Below, in pieces: positions 38,144 through 49,100 of a stretch of 64,000 nucleotides of DNA (within the stretch, counting starts at the first letter, position 1; every line of letters begins with the position of its first letter). The stretch is from positions 1 through 64,000 of the forward strand of contig JALNWA010000005.1 in NCBI GenBank assembly GCA_023231115.1, in the 5' to 3' direction. Below the pieces are notes generated by a model. The model made no database searches and was not told the origin of the DNA. It saw nothing but the letters and a program-made list of their open reading frames with translations. This DNA comes from Candidatus Altimarinota bacterium (lineage in GTDB: Bacteria > Patescibacteriota > Gracilibacteria > UBA1369 > LOWO2-01-FULL-3). A program made the translations under genes and the position numbers.

Positions 38144-41059
38144 ATGCAAAGAGATAAGATTATAGTTAAGGGTGCAAAATTGCACAATTTAAAGAATATA
38201 GACGTGGAAATTCCACGCGATAAATTCACCGTGATTACAGGGCTTTCAGGCTCAGGTAAGTCGTCTTTGGCATTTGACACAATATATGCGGAAGGTCAAA
38301 GAAGATACGTAGAAAGTCTATCAACATATGCTAGAAATTTTCTACAATTGATGGAAAAACCCGACGTCGAATCGATAGAAGGACTTTCTCCGGCAATTTC
38401 CATTGATCAAAAAAGCGCGCCGAGAAATCCAAGATCAACAGTTGGTACGGTAACAGAAATTTATGATTTTTTGAGACTTCTTTATGCGAAAGTCGGAACT
38501 CCACATTGTCCAGTTTGCGGTAAGCCGATAGAGAAACAAACCCCACAACAAATTATGGAGGAGGTTATTGCTATGCCTGAAGATACAAAAATATTAATAC
38601 TTGCTCCAATCGTCCGTGACAGAAAAGGTCAACACACTAAAGCGCTTGATAAAGCCAGAAAAGAAGGGTTCGTTCGTGTGCGAGTGGATGGAGAAGTGCT
38701 TTCAATTCTTGAAGTATCGGAATTGGATGAAAATAAAAAACATAACATTGAAATAGTTGTAGATAGACTTGTTGTAAAAGATTTGGGCAAAAAAGTACAA
38801 AAACTTTCATCAGGACAAGAAATAGATATGCCAAATCCAAACAGAACACGTTTGGCGGATTCAATAGAGACTGCGCTAAAGAACGGAGAAGGGCTTGTAA
38901 TCGTACTAAATCACGACACAGGCAAAGGAAAAATATATTCAGAACATTTCGCATGTCCGACTTGTCACGTAAATGTTCCGGAAATTTCTCCAAGAAGTTT
39001 TTCGTTCAATAATCCGCATGGAGCTTGTGAAGAATGTCACGGACTTGGAACAAAACTTGAAATAGACCCAGATTTGCTCATACCAAACAAAGGTCTGACA
39101 TTGGCTGAAGGCGCGATAATGCCATGGTCTGCAACAACTTCACATCTGACTTGGTATAATAAAATTTTGGCAAAAGTGGCTAAGGCAAACGGATTCTCAA
39201 TGGACACTCCGGTTAAGAAGTTATCAGATGAATCGATGAAAATTGTTTTGTACGGAGATAAAAGCAGAAAATACACGGTAACAATAGGGCATACCGACGA
39301 TGAAGATGATGATGATGTAGAAACAACAGGCAAAATGAAAGGAGCATATGAAACATCTTTCGAAGGAGTAATCCCAAATCTTGAAAGAAGATTTATGGAA
39401 ACGGATTCGGAATATGTAAGAAAAAAAATAGAGGAGTACATGAGAGTGCTTCAATGCCCTTCATGTAAAGGAAAACGTCTAAAGCCGGAAATTTTAGCGG
39501 TTAAAATAGAAAAACTTTCAATCATAGACATTACGGAATTTTCTGTGAAGAAAGCCATAAATTTCTTTAGCAATTTGTCTTTGAGCCCGATGAAACAGGA
39601 AATCGCGAGACAAATTCTTCAGGAAGTAAAAAACAGACTAAATTTTTTGGAAAATGTCGGACTTGCCTATCTCACATTGGAAAGAGCCGCAAATACTCTT
39701 TCAGGAGGTGAGGCGCAAAGAATAAGGCTTGCAACACAGATAGGATCGAAGCTCTCAGGCGTTATTTATGTACTTGATGAGCCAAGTATAGGTCTTCATC
39801 AAAATGACAATGATAAGCTCATTAAAACGCTTATCTCATTAAAAGAGCTGGGAAATACTGTGATTGTTGTTGAACATGACGTTGATACGATGCTGGCTTC
39901 TGATTACATCTTGGATATAGGGCCGGGAGCAGGAAAACACGGAGGATATGTAGTTGCGGAAGGAACTCCTCAAGAAATCATGAAAAATCCAAATTCTTTG
40001 ACAGGCAAATATCTATCAGGAAAGATGAAAATAGAAATTCCTAAAGAAAGAAGGAAGGGAAATGGAAAGTCATTGGTCTTGGTTGGAGCGACCGAACATA
40101 ACCTTAAAAATGTAACGGCGACATTTCCTCTTGGAACATTCGTAGGGGTAACCGGAGTTTCTGGATCAGGAAAATCAACCCTTATAAATGACATTCTTGT
40201 GCGTGCGGTAGCAAAAAATCTATATGGATCAAAAGCCATGCCTGGAGCGCACAAAGAAATAAAAGGAATGGAATATTTGGATAAAATAATAAGCATAGAT
40301 CAATCTCCTATAGGACGTACTCCAAGATCAAATTCGGCGACCTATACAGGAGTTTTCACTGAAATAAGAGACTTATTTGCTCAAACTCCTGAGGCAAAAT
40401 TAAGAGGATACAATTCCGGCCGTTTTAGCTTCAATGTTAAAGGCGGACGTTGCGAGGCTTGTAGTGGAGATGGAATAAAGAGGATAGAGATGCATTTTTT
40501 GCCTGACGTTTACGTTCCTTGTGAATCTTGTAAGGGGCAAAGATATAACGAAGAAGCTCTTGAAGTAAGATATAGAGGAAAAAACATACACGAAGTTTTG
40601 GAAATGACAGCTGAAGAGGCATTAGAATTCTTTAACGCAATTCCGGCCGTAAAATCAAAGCTAAAAACATTATGTGAAGTTGGATTGGGATATATCCATA
40701 TCGGACAATCGGCAACAACGCTTTCCGGAGGAGAGGCTCAACGTATAAAATTGGCTACGGAGCTATCAAAACGCTCAACAGGTAAAACTATATATATTCT
40801 TGATGAACCTACGACAGGACTGCACTTCGATGATGTAAGAAAATTGTTAAATGTGCTACAAAAGCTAGTAGATAAAGAAAATACGGTCATTGTGATAGAA
40901 CACAATCTGGATGTTATTAAATCAGTGGATCATATTATCGATATGGGGCCAGATGGAGGAGAAAGTGGAGGAGAAATTATAGCTGAAGGAACTCCGGAAG
41001 AAGTAATAAAAGCAAAAAATTCTCATACAGGCAGATGGTTGAAGAAAATTATGGGATAA
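38144..41059 (+). CDS. uvrA: Excinuclease ABC subunit A
   Basis: 971 aa from ATG 38144 ([20 protein letters not shown]), the same N-terminus as other UvrA proteins. Two ABC ATPase halves: Walker [13 protein letters not shown] and [14 protein letters not shown]; signatures [19 protein letters not shown] and [19 protein letters not shown]; Walker [14 protein letters not shown] and [15 protein letters not shown]. Zinc modules HCPVCGKP..., ACPTCHVN...ACEECHGLG and RCEACSGDG...PCESCKGQ are present. Damage-recognition subunit of nucleotide excision repair. uvrB and uvrC are not in the window. An acidic insertion DDEDDDDVE lies near residue 390. Confidence 0.97.
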   Translation: MQRDKIIVKGAKLHNLKNIDVEIPRDKFTVITGLSGSGKSSLAFDTIYAEGQRRYVESLSTYARNFLQLMEKPDVESIEGLSPAISIDQKSAPRNPRSTVGTVTEIYDFLRLLYAKVGTPHCPVCGKPIEKQTPQQIMEEVIAMPEDTKILILAPIVRDRKGQHTKALDKARKEGFVRVRVDGEVLSILEVSELDENKKHNIEIVVDRLVVKDLGKKVQKLSSGQEIDMPNPNRTRLADSIETALKNGEGLVIVLNHDTGKGKIYSEHFACPTCHVNVPEISPRSFSFNNPHGACEECHGLGTKLEIDPDLLIPNKGLTLAEGAIMPWSATTSHLTWYNKILAKVAKANGFSMDTPVKKLSDESMKIVLYGDKSRKYTVTIGHTDDEDDDDVETTGKMKGAYETSFEGVIPNLERRFMETDSEYVRKKIEEYMRVLQCPSCKGKRLKPEILAVKIEKLSIIDITEFSVKKAINFFSNLSLSPMKQEIARQILQEVKNRLNFLENVGLAYLTLERAANTLSGGEAQRIRLATQIGSKLSGVIYVLDEPSIGLHQNDNDKLIKTLISLKELGNTVIVVEHDVDTMLASDYILDIGPGAGKHGGYVVAEGTPQEIMKNPNSLTGKYLSGKMKIEIPKERRKGNGKSLVLVGATEHNLKNVTATFPLGTFVGVTGVSGSGKSTLINDILVRAVAKNLYGSKAMPGAHKEIKGMEYLDKIISIDQSPIGRTPRSNSATYTGVFTEIRDLFAQTPEAKLRGYNSGRFSFNVKGGRCEACSGDGIKRIEMHFLPDVYVPCESCKGQRYNEEALEVRYRGKNIHEVLEMTAEEALEFFNAIPAVKSKLKTLCEVGLGYIHIGQSATTLSGGEAQRIKLATELSKRSTGKTIYILDEPTTGLHFDDVRKLLNVLQKLVDKENTVIVIEHNLDVIKSVDHIIDMGPDGGESGGEIIAEGTPEEVIKAKNSHTGRWLKKIMG

Positions 41060-41362
41060 ACTTTAAATATAGGAATAGTTTAATAAACTTTAATAAAGTT
41101 TAATTAACTTTAATGGAATTAAGGTAACTTCGTTCTTGATTTTTAAGTATAATAAAATAAAGATATGTAAATAAAATTGCCTAAAGTTTAACCAAATTAA
41201 GAAAAATTAAAAAAACTATTGAAAAATTAAAAGTAGTGTGCTAAATTTGTGTCGCCCTAGAAAAGTTGCTTAAAAACAAGGAGGATATTGTAAAGTTTCT
41301 CTAAAAATGGTACAATTTAATAAACTTTAATTAAATTTAATAAAGTTCATTAAACTAAAACA
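41060..41362 (+). promoter_or_regulatory. AT-rich palindrome cluster and promoter of the excisionase-like gene
   Basis: Gene-free 303 nt. A perfect 17-nt palindrome AAACTTTAATAAAGTTT is at 41085-41101; the half-site AACTTTAAT recurs at 41106-41114 and 41323-41331, and 41323-41347 is another imperfect palindrome with arms AACTTT/AAAGTT. The promoter TTGTAA (41288-41293), 17 nt, TACAAT (41311-41316) would start transcription at the last palindrome, so a repressor bound there would block it. Likely operators of the downstream regulator; an iteron-like replication or partition role cannot be excluded. Confidence 0.55.
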
Positions 41363-41617
41363 ATGGAAGAGAAATTTCTTACGACAGATCAGGTAGCACA
41401 AATCCTCCAAGTACATCCCTTCACGATATTAAAATTTTTGAAGGACGGAAAGCTGAACGGAATAAAATTAGGAAGAGTCTACAGAATAAAAAAGAGTGAT
41501 GTTGAAATGTTTATCGAAGAAAGGATGACGAATAAGCCAAAAAAAGCGAAAAAGGAAGAAGTGAAGGAAGAGGTGGAGATTGAAGAAGGGCCGGATGGGC
41601 ACTATTTCATAATTTAA
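41363..41617 (+). CDS. Excisionase/MerR-type helix-turn-helix DNA-binding protein
   Basis: 84 aa. The first 55 residues match the excisionase-family HTH domain: LTTDQVAQILQVHPFTILKF, then LKDGKLNGIKLGRVYRIKKS and DVEMFIEE. A basic/acidic linker (KPKKAKKEEVKEEVEIEE) follows and the tail ends GPDGHYFII. Such domains bind short AT-rich sites as transcription factors or recombination directionality factors. With repeated palindromes directly upstream, autoregulation is likely. No integrase is adjacent, so a regulator is more likely than a true excisionase. Confidence 0.82.
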   Translation: MEEKFLTTDQVAQILQVHPFTILKFLKDGKLNGIKLGRVYRIKKSDVEMFIEERMTNKPKKAKKEEVKEEVEIEEGPDGHYFII

Positions 41618-41626
41618 AAACTAAGA

Positions 41627-41800
41627 ATGATCATAAATTGTTTATCTTGCGGAAAATCAATGTCGAGCCATAGCACGGCTTGCCCTTACTGCTTCTGCGA
41701 GGTGACATCTATGACACTTGAAATGAATGGGATAAGAGAGCAGGAAGGAATGAAAGAGAAAATGATGAATTTGGTGTTTGGGTTCGTAAATAACAAATAA
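41627..41800 (+). CDS. 57-aa putative zinc-ribbon protein
   Basis: ATG 41627 to TAA 41800, 9 nt after the HTH gene, reads MIINCLSCGKSMSSHSTACP then YCFCEVTSM and a Met-rich helix. C-x2-C (residues 5, 8) and C-x2-C (19, 22) make a rubredoxin-like zinc knuckle. No Shine-Dalgarno visible, but strand, close spacing and paired cysteines suggest co-expression with the regulator. Too small to assign a function. Confidence 0.5.
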   Translation: MIINCLSCGKSMSSHSTACPYCFCEVTSMTLEMNGIREQEGMKEKMMNLVFGFVNNK

Positions 41801-41831
41801 AATATAATTATTTAAAAATCTTCAATTGCCC

Positions 41832-41856
41832 TTTAGTTCGTTGCCCGCGAACTAAA
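41832..41856. repeat. Inverted repeat
   Basis: TTTAGTTCG (41832-41840) and CGAACTAAA (41848-41856), 9-bp perfect stem, 7-nt loop, no T tract. Lies 20 nt before the terminator; perhaps an operator or part of a compound terminator. Confidence 0.5.
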
Positions 41857-41876
41857 CAAAGACCTAGAAAAGCCCC

Positions 41877-41905
41877 AAAAACCCTTTAGTACCTAAGGGG
41901 TTTTT
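41877..41905. terminator. Bidirectional rho-independent terminator
   Basis: AAAAACCCTTTAG (41877-41889) pairs with CTAAGGGGTTTTT (41893-41905) around TAC with one wobble pair; T5 at both ends. Serves the + strand zinc-ribbon gene and the - strand surface-protein operon. Confidence 0.85.
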
Positions 41906-41922
41906 GCTTATAACTTTAATAT

Positions 41923-43074
41923 CTATTCAGTTGCCGGACATTGTCTGCTATTAACTGTCTTTGTACATTCAAGCAGTTTTCCAAGAGGACTTAAACTATC
42001 AGACAAAGTTGTGACCAACTCTGTAAGACTTTGTACAAATATTCCAACGCTACTGTCGCTAACCTCCTTATATCTTACATAAAATTGAGAAGACATTTCC
42101 TGTCTAAGCAAAACGGTGTCATAAGCCTTATCTGTTTGTTCTATGGCATTTGCCGCTTTTTCTTGAGTTATTCCTCCACCGCTGACAGGCAAAGATTCCA
42201 ATAATCTATTCACTATTTGGTTATATCCCTCTTTTGCAGATAAATTATTTAAATCCATCGCAAAATGCACCGAAATATAATCCAATAATGTTTTATTTGT
42301 AACAGCTTCAACTATCTTTTCAGCCCTCTGAGCCATACTCTTTTTGACGGTCTTTACTGCAGGAGCCATGCCACCAACAGTTTCCAAGAATTCATTCCAT
42401 TTTTTTGAAACACTTTCCCATGCTGAATTTTCACATATTACATAAGACTCCCTGCGGGTTTTATACTTGGTCTCAAAACTTTCAAACAAAACATCAAATT
42501 CTGTTTCCGGTAAAATTTCGGAATCCATATATTTAGACTTCATTTCTGAGTACAATTTTGATTTTGGATAAAACAGCTCATCGGGATTTTGTAGCATCCT
42601 TGTGCTCAAAATATCGTAAGGCAAATTTATTGCCACTTTTTTATTTGTAATATTCCTTACATAATAAATCTCCGCTCCAAGCTTTTTGTAAGCCTTTTTC
42701 AATGCCGGAAGACTTGAAGTGTTACACATTGTAAAAGCATCTCGGATATAAGTCCTTAATTTATCTCTTTGGTTAATAAGTCCGGCAATATCTGAAGTTT
42801 GACATTTATTTCTATACAAAACGTCATTCCACATTTCCATAATTCCTCCGGAAATGCCATCTGCAAAAATAGAAGCCCTGAGGAAAGTTGTAAATTCCAA
42901 ATTTCCCTTAGCCAAACATTTTGCAGGGCTAAAATTGCCGCCCTGACTTGGCTCCAAATCGCTTTTATCCTCTGCGTACGACATAGTGCCGCCGCATAGC
43001 ATATTTAGCGTTAAAACGAGTAATATTGCGAAATTCCTTATTTTACATCGGGCTTTTTGCCCCATTCTTGGCAT
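41923..43074 (-). CDS. Exported protein of unknown function, last gene of the surface operon
   Basis: 383 aa. N-terminal signal peptide: basic KARCKIRNF, hydrophobic AILLVLTLNMLCGGTMSYA, likely cleavage after SYA. The mature protein is helical with scattered Cys (SPAKCLAKGN, RNKCQTSD, TMCNTSSL, LLECTKTVNSRQC) that may form disulfides or a helical bundle. No domain recognised. The start overlaps the previous gene's 3' end by 37 nt (ATG 43074; ATG 43065 also possible), so it is translationally coupled to it. The Cys pattern recurs in the other small companions of this operon. Confidence 0.65.
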   Translation of the reverse strand: MPRMGQKARCKIRNFAILLVLTLNMLCGGTMSYAEDKSDLEPSQGGNFSPAKCLAKGNLEFTTFLRASIFADGISGGIMEMWNDVLYRNKCQTSDIAGLINQRDKLRTYIRDAFTMCNTSSLPALKKAYKKLGAEIYYVRNITNKKVAINLPYDILSTRMLQNPDELFYPKSKLYSEMKSKYMDSEILPETEFDVLFESFETKYKTRRESYVICENSAWESVSKKWNEFLETVGGMAPAVKTVKKSMAQRAEKIVEAVTNKTLLDYISVHFAMDLNNLSAKEGYNQIVNRLLESLPVSGGGITQEKAANAIEQTDKAYDTVLLRQEMSSQFYVRYKEVSDSSVGIFVQSLTELVTTLSDSLSPLGKLLECTKTVNSRQCPATE

Positions 43075-44900
43075 ACGGTGTTGGTTTTTTCTAATAAATC
43101 TTTATAATTTCCAAATGTTTGTGTCATGAAATCAAGTTCCTTTATAAGTGCTTGAGCGTAAAGAGCCGTATTTGTAGCAGACTCGGACATCTCTATATCT
43201 CTAAGATTTTGTTTTGCCTCAGCGGTTGCAATATTTAATTCTGATTGGATGCTGTTAAAAAGCTGATCCTGTGTTACGTCTGAAGGAGCATTTTCTGTTT
43301 GAAATTTTGTAACGTCATCAACTTTCAAATATTCGAAAACAAGAGGTTGATATCTATCTACAAATTTTTTCCAACTTTCAGAAATATTTTTTCCGAAAAT
43401 AACATCATTATCGGTAGGAGTTGGAATAGGGGCTTCTATAAGAACAAATTTCATATCGATAAGAGGTACTTCAATTGCGCTTTTACACTTTGCACTTTCC
43501 ATCAAATTTCCAGTCACTTTATTTGGAATCAAAGAATGGCTCAAAGTTTTTTTCATTATTTCATTTATTTTTTTAACTTCGCAAAGCACGCAACTCTTCC
43601 CCGGATAATAACTTGAAATAGTTTTTTTAATTAGTTTTATTGTGACACAAACTGACGCTTGAGCCGACAAAGCCTTTGAAGAAAATCCGGCTCCAGCCCC
43701 TGTCAAAGTGCTGGAAGAATTATTTAAAAGTGAATTACCTGTGTCGCCAAGACTTGTAAATCCGGAGTCTCCAAATGTAGCTCCAAGCCCTCCATAAGAA
43801 TCGCCGCCACTTTGAACAGTAGGATCTTCGGGACACCAAGCTTCCATCCACTCGTCTTTTGGCGCAGGAGTAAGCGTTTCTTGTGTAACTTCTTTTTGTT
43901 GTGACTGTGTTTCGTTTTGGTTTGTCCCTGATAGTTCGCCATTTGTATTATCGGACTCACTGCCGACATAGATATTTTCGCCTACACCATTGCCATTGCC
44001 GGAAGATGTTCCTTCTGAAGCTTTGGAAATAGCTTCTTTTTCGTAATTATCAAGAGCCGAGAAAATTGTATCAGTCGTGACGCACACATCTTTCGAAACA
44101 ACATCTGCAACAACATTTTGATCTCCAAGTGACAAAGTTGCTTCCCCTGTTTTATTGCTTGCATCGGCAACGCTTCCGGAAGTTCCGGTTGTATTTTTAC
44201 CAGAATTTGTGCCGGCATTCTTAGGAAGATTTACTCTATACCCTGAAAATAAATCAACTTCGTTTGCAATATAATTTTCCATTTTCTGTGAATCCTGAGT
44301 GGGAACATAAGGTGTTTTTAAGGCCTCAACATAAGGTTTTCCTATTGTGTTTGGAACAACGTCAACAAACAAAACTTCTTCTATTCTCGAAAGATCATAA
44401 AGCAAATCAAATCCGGAATCGGAAAGATCATTGTTTGCAAAAATTTCACTTGGACGAATTGAAGCGTCAAGCTCTTGTTGTAGCTGATAAGATTCATTCA
44501 AAATTTGATAAGAATCTTGGACATCTTGCATTATTCGCATAGCTCTTTCCTGAGTCATTGCAGTGGAGTCATTGTAGCCGGTATTAAGCAAAGGAAATAT
44601 ACTTCCGCCAACAACACTTTTTGCTTCTGTTGTAGTAAGCCCGTAACTTTTTGCAATATCGGTCAAAGCGTTTTTCTCGGGTACTACAAAATGTTTTGAA
44701 TAAACCAAAGTATATAAATCTTGTCCGTTTGCAAAAGGGCCGAAAACATCTTTCCATCCAAAAGAATCACTAAAAGCTACAACCTCGTTCCACCAATTTA
44801 ATTGGCCGTAAGCCACATTTGCCTGATAGAGCTTAACTCCTGTCAGGGAAATTATTATTCCGGAAGCAATTCCTATGATGATTGGTAATGTTTTTTTCAT
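43038..44900 (-). CDS. Exported/anchored 620-aa protein of the surface operon
   Basis: One N-terminal hydrophobic helix (LPIIIGIASGIIISLTGVKL) without a clear cleavage site, so probably anchored outside the membrane. Residues about 30-190 are helical; a Ser/Thr/Asn/Gly-rich linker follows (TGTSGSVADASNKTGEATLS); about 395-600 carry Cys pairs (SVCVTIKLIKKTISSYYPGK, SCVLCEVKK) and further helices. No known domain. Separated by 3 nt from the upstream 223-aa gene. Shares with the two following and preceding small proteins the exported, Cys-containing helical style, suggesting a common complex with the giant protein. Confidence 0.65.
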   Translation of the reverse strand: MKKTLPIIIGIASGIIISLTGVKLYQANVAYGQLNWWNEVVAFSDSFGWKDVFGPFANGQDLYTLVYSKHFVVPEKNALTDIAKSYGLTTTEAKSVVGGSIFPLLNTGYNDSTAMTQERAMRIMQDVQDSYQILNESYQLQQELDASIRPSEIFANNDLSDSGFDLLYDLSRIEEVLFVDVVPNTIGKPYVEALKTPYVPTQDSQKMENYIANEVDLFSGYRVNLPKNAGTNSGKNTTGTSGSVADASNKTGEATLSLGDQNVVADVVSKDVCVTTDTIFSALDNYEKEAISKASEGTSSGNGNGVGENIYVGSESDNTNGELSGTNQNETQSQQKEVTQETLTPAPKDEWMEAWCPEDPTVQSGGDSYGGLGATFGDSGFTSLGDTGNSLLNNSSSTLTGAGAGFSSKALSAQASVCVTIKLIKKTISSYYPGKSCVLCEVKKINEIMKKTLSHSLIPNKVTGNLMESAKCKSAIEVPLIDMKFVLIEAPIPTPTDNDVIFGKNISESWKKFVDRYQPLVFEYLKVDDVTKFQTENAPSDVTQDQLFNSIQSELNIATAEAKQNLRDIEMSESATNTALYAQALIKELDFMTQTFGNYKDLLEKTNTVCQEWGKKPDVK

Positions 44901-44903
44901 GTT

Positions 44904-45575
44904 TTATTCACATTCTGCCGAAGTGGCATCAATAAATTTTCCAGGGAATTTAACTATTTGATTTCTAATTTTTATTAAAGCGATTTTATATTTAATCATG
45001 CCGTTCAAAACGCTTGTGTATTTTTTATGAGTTGGATACGCCAGCCTAAATTCATCATAAGCCATTAAAGTTGCCTCCATCGCAGTTCTGGCTTCTGTGT
45101 ACTCTTTATCAATCATTGAATCTCTCGAACTTTTTTGATTTAAAAGATTTTCTGCGGTCGGATTACTTGGAAGATTCTCCATTGGTAAAAATCCTTTCAT
45201 TTTATTTAGAGTATCAACATATGCTAGATAAATATCCATCGCTCCCATCGAAACACAATAAGTGCTCACATTTTTTTCTCCGCATTTAACGGAATAATTT
45301 ATAGAAGTGGCATCGTTTGGAGGATTAAAATTAACATTGTTATAAAAACTCTCACTCTCATCTGTCATTTCAGTAAGCGCGGCAAGTTTATCGTTGAAAT
45401 ATTCGTTCATAGATTCGTGATATTGTGCTTGTACAGTGTAAAAACTTGCGCTCGGATTTTTAAAGCTATAATAATCTTTTTTACCGGTTTCAGCATAAAG
45501 AACATAGCTTCCACCTATTAAGAAAGTTGTTATAATCGCGGAAACAAAACTAATTATTATATTTCTAAATTTCAT
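44904..45575 (-). CDS. Exported 223-aa protein of the surface operon
   Basis: N-terminal helix (IIISFVSAIITTFLIGGSYVL) followed by YAETG, a signal peptide or anchor. The mature part is helical with four Cys (VKCGEKNVSTYCVSMG, final AECE). No recognised domain. It starts 1 nt after the 199-aa gene and ends 3 nt before the 620-aa gene; this packing indicates one polycistronic message. Confidence 0.62.
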   Translation of the reverse strand: MKFRNIIISFVSAIITTFLIGGSYVLYAETGKKDYYSFKNPSASFYTVQAQYHESMNEYFNDKLAALTEMTDESESFYNNVNFNPPNDATSINYSVKCGEKNVSTYCVSMGAMDIYLAYVDTLNKMKGFLPMENLPSNPTAENLLNQKSSRDSMIDKEYTEARTAMEATLMAYDEFRLAYPTHKKYTSVLNGMIKYKIALIKIRNQIVKFPGKFIDATSAECE

Positions 45576-45576
45576 T

Positions 45577-46176
45577 TTAATTTGTGACGCATTTATTTAA
45601 GAATCCGGGCGATTTATTTTTGAATGTAGCGAAATACCCATACATCTGAGCCAGCTCAACATTCAAATCTTTAAGTCTATTGTCGATTGCTTTGTATTTT
45701 TCACTGAACATGGTGACTTTTTTTTGAACACTGTTGCTCCTTACATAATCCATGAGTTTTTGTTTAGCCAAAGCGATATAGGTATCAGTAAGCTCTCTAC
45801 ATCTGACATAATTTACATATTCGGTGCCTTGTAAATTCACGAGAACATTGGAATTTAAAGTGACCATTCCGAAATCAAGATTCATTCTGTTTTTAAATGC
45901 CATATATTGTGCAATCGCAGTATTTAAAAGCGTGGTATCGGAACTTTTATTTTGAAAATTTGTCTCCAAAAATTTTAAAAATCCCAAAGTTTCAATGTCG
46001 AAAAGGGGAGTGAGTCTTTGTCTGCATTGGCTCATTGGAGCGGATTTTATTGAAGCACTAAGATTATTTTTCATGTCGTTAAGCGCTTTTAACGCGGCAG
46101 TATCCTCAGCAAAAGACACATTGGAAATCAATATGCTTGTTATTAGAACTGAAATGAGGAGTGAGATTTTTTTCAT
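45577..46176 (-). CDS. Exported 199-aa protein of the surface operon
   Basis: Clear signal peptide (KKISLLISVLITSILISNVSFA, cleavage before EDTAAL). Mature part about 178 aa, helical, three Cys (MSQCRQRLTP, YVRCRELTD, FLNKCVTN). Unknown family. It starts 4 nt after the giant gene's stop, first of the four companions. Confidence 0.62.
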   Translation of the reverse strand: MKKISLLISVLITSILISNVSFAEDTAALKALNDMKNNLSASIKSAPMSQCRQRLTPLFDIETLGFLKFLETNFQNKSSDTTLLNTAIAQYMAFKNRMNLDFGMVTLNSNVLVNLQGTEYVNYVRCRELTDTYIALAKQKLMDYVRSNSVQKKVTMFSEKYKAIDNRLKDLNVELAQMYGYFATFKNKSPGFLNKCVTN

Positions 46177-46180
46177 AATT

Positions 46181-49100
46181 TTATTTTACAACATCAATTA
46201 TATTACTCTTAGAGAAAATATAACTATCATCTTTTGTTGAGATAATAGTGAAAAATTTATCGGTCGGAAGAATCATACTACTGTTTGAAACAGTTGATTT
46301 ACATGGGCATGTGTTGCACTCTCCGGGAATTATATATATTCCTGAAAAAGATTCTTTTTGCGTGAATTCGGAAGATTTAACAGGCAATTTATCGTCATTC
46401 GGATCAAAAATATTTGTACCGTTTTTTAGCTCTGTCGCATCGTCCGTGCCTCCGCCGTCTGAATCTTTATCTTTTGAGGGGTCTTTTATTATTGATTTAT
46501 CTTCAAAACAATTATAAACATCAAGAACTCTGCCCGCGAGAACAAACAAATCTGCGCGAGTCATAGCCTTTTCAGGAGTTTTTGCTTCTTCTTCGGTAAT
46601 AATAAAATTATTTTTTATGGCTTTGCCAGCAGATACATATTTCGTAAGATTTTGAGCGGCTTGCACAAAATTTATATACCAAGGATTACCAATTTGGACT
46701 CTATCAATATTTATTATGCTTCGCATTTGTAGCGCGCTAAGAATAATTTTTGCAGTCTCAGCCAAATTGATTGTGTTCTCAGGCTTGAAAGGATGTAGGT
46801 TGTTATAAGTCTCACCGCGATAGCCATCGATAAGCGAACGCAAAGCCGATTCTTTTATGTAAGGATAAAACCAATCCAAAGGATTTTTGAATTGAATATC
46901 AGAGAAACCGCCGTTCGCTTCGTTTGGAGAATAAGCCTTATATGCCTCAGGTCTAGGCTCGATACAAAGCATCTTCAAAAGTATTTTTATAAATTGACTT
47001 CTTGTAACCAAATCTTCAGGTTTCAAATAAATACCGTTTTCCGTTTGCACTCCTTCGATAATATCTTTTTCATAAAGATCATTCGCAATTTTCTTTAAGT
47101 CGGAAGATAAATTTCCAAAATCTTCAAAAGGAGAAACATATCCATTCGCAGATTTACTTAGAGTATTTGAGTTCGAAGGCGTAGAAACAGGGACATCTTT
47201 GAATCCGACAACTTTTGCTGAAACATTTATATTAACGTGCACCTCAGCAACAACTTTAGAGTCAACATTAAGATTTATAACGAGTGGATCTTTTGTATAA
47301 TCATTTGCTTTTTTCGTTGCGGTAAGCCTGTTATTCAAGATTGTTATATTTCCGGAAGGTTCAATCGCTCCAAAAGTTATATTATTTTTTTCATCAATAA
47401 TAATCGCACCACCAGGATTAAATTTATTATTTGCAGGTAAAACTTTTACATCAATTCCGTCACCAAGATTCAAATCTTTTACATTTGTCCCAATCGAAGT
47501 TGAAGAATTTACATCGGTATTTGTATCTCCAACTACATAAATTGTCGCCTCTATGTATCCGTTTTTATCAACGATAATAAGGCTTGTAGGAGCAATCACA
47601 GATGAATTTGAAGTGTTTACTTTTACAAAATATCCATCAGCGAGTTCTCCAATATTTCCAGTTTTTGGATTTATTTTTGCAATAACTTTTCCGTTTTCAT
47701 CTTCAATCAAAATTGTGTCATCTATTGAAAAATCATTGATAACATAAGCGCCATCATTATCTGTTTTATAAGTTCCATCTTTCTCGGCGGAAGGTGTTTT
47801 TATTTTTTCAATTTTTGGAACAAGGGTCAGATCTCCGCTTATAGATCTATAAGAATAACGTTCACGCATGAGGCTGAATGGAACTCCGGACAAAGAAGGA
47901 TCAACTTTACCTGAAGCGACAGGTGTTCTTTCAAGAGGCTGATCAAGAGAAATTGCCGGAGCAAAAACATTTATAATTATTTTTTGAGATGAAGAATTCC
48001 CCGAGGCATCAACAACGTTTAATATCGCGTAATGCATTCCAACATCTCCTTCATTTTCAAAAGGGCCGATGTTAAATTTTGAATTACTCTTGTCGTTAGT
48101 AAGATTCCCATCTCCATTTTCATCAACAGTTAAATCTGCATCGCTCCATATTAATTTAGGGAACTGTGTGACTTTTTTATCACCATTCTCAAAAGGAGAC
48201 ATCTCAATATAATACTCGGAGACTTTTCCATTCGGATCAAAAGAATTTCCGGCATCAAGTACAAAACTTTTGAATATCGGAACATTGAAAACAGTTTGAG
48301 AGACGGCAGGTAAAGGAGGTTCTTTATCGGAACATAAGGGGGCTTCATACATCGGATAATAAGAAGTGAAACCAACTCCGTCTTTCAAAACATAACTCGA
48401 AACAACGCTCTTTCCTGCGGAAATAAACACATCACCTCTTTCTGTCTTAGGAGTTTCTTTGTGATTTATTTTCATATAAACATCTCCACCCATTGAGAAA
48501 ATAATATCTTTATCAGTGTCGCTATCAACATCTGTGAAAATATTATTCGTGGCTCCTGCAAGTTCTGAAGTGTAATTTAAAATACTTTCATTTTCACCAC
48601 CCGCTAAAACGTAAAATCCTTTTGGCGCGGCTGATGACGCATCTGAAGAACCTGTTACTCCTGATGCAAGATCGGTTTTTGTCGGGACTGAAGGTTCATA
48701 CGCTATAAGCCTTTCCTTAGTCTCATCACTGAAAAGAGATCCTTTTATTTCTTCGTCAGCGGTGGATATATCTATTTTTTGCAAAGTATTTTCAGCGAAT
48801 AAAATATCTTTTTCATTGTTATTCTCTGCAATGTATTTCATGAATTCATCATAATTTTTTATCTCGGAAAGAACTTCATTCGCATCAGCTATGTCGTTTG
48901 TATAAGCCAAAAGACTATTTCTTATTGCATACATATTTTCCATTTCCGGATAATCGGCCAAAGAATCTATATCCAAATCTTCTATGCTGGAAAGCTCTTT
49001 GTTTAATGTCGGATCATTTTCGTCCAAAACGGATTGTGTGGCAGTAAGATAAAATTTTTCAGGATAATCTTCATCTGTTTCCAAAGAAGAAACATATCTT

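Noticed and set aside
41060..41362. CRISPR leader or repeat array
   Set aside because: Repeats are short, AT-rich, irregularly spaced palindromes with no spacers; operator sites are a better fit.
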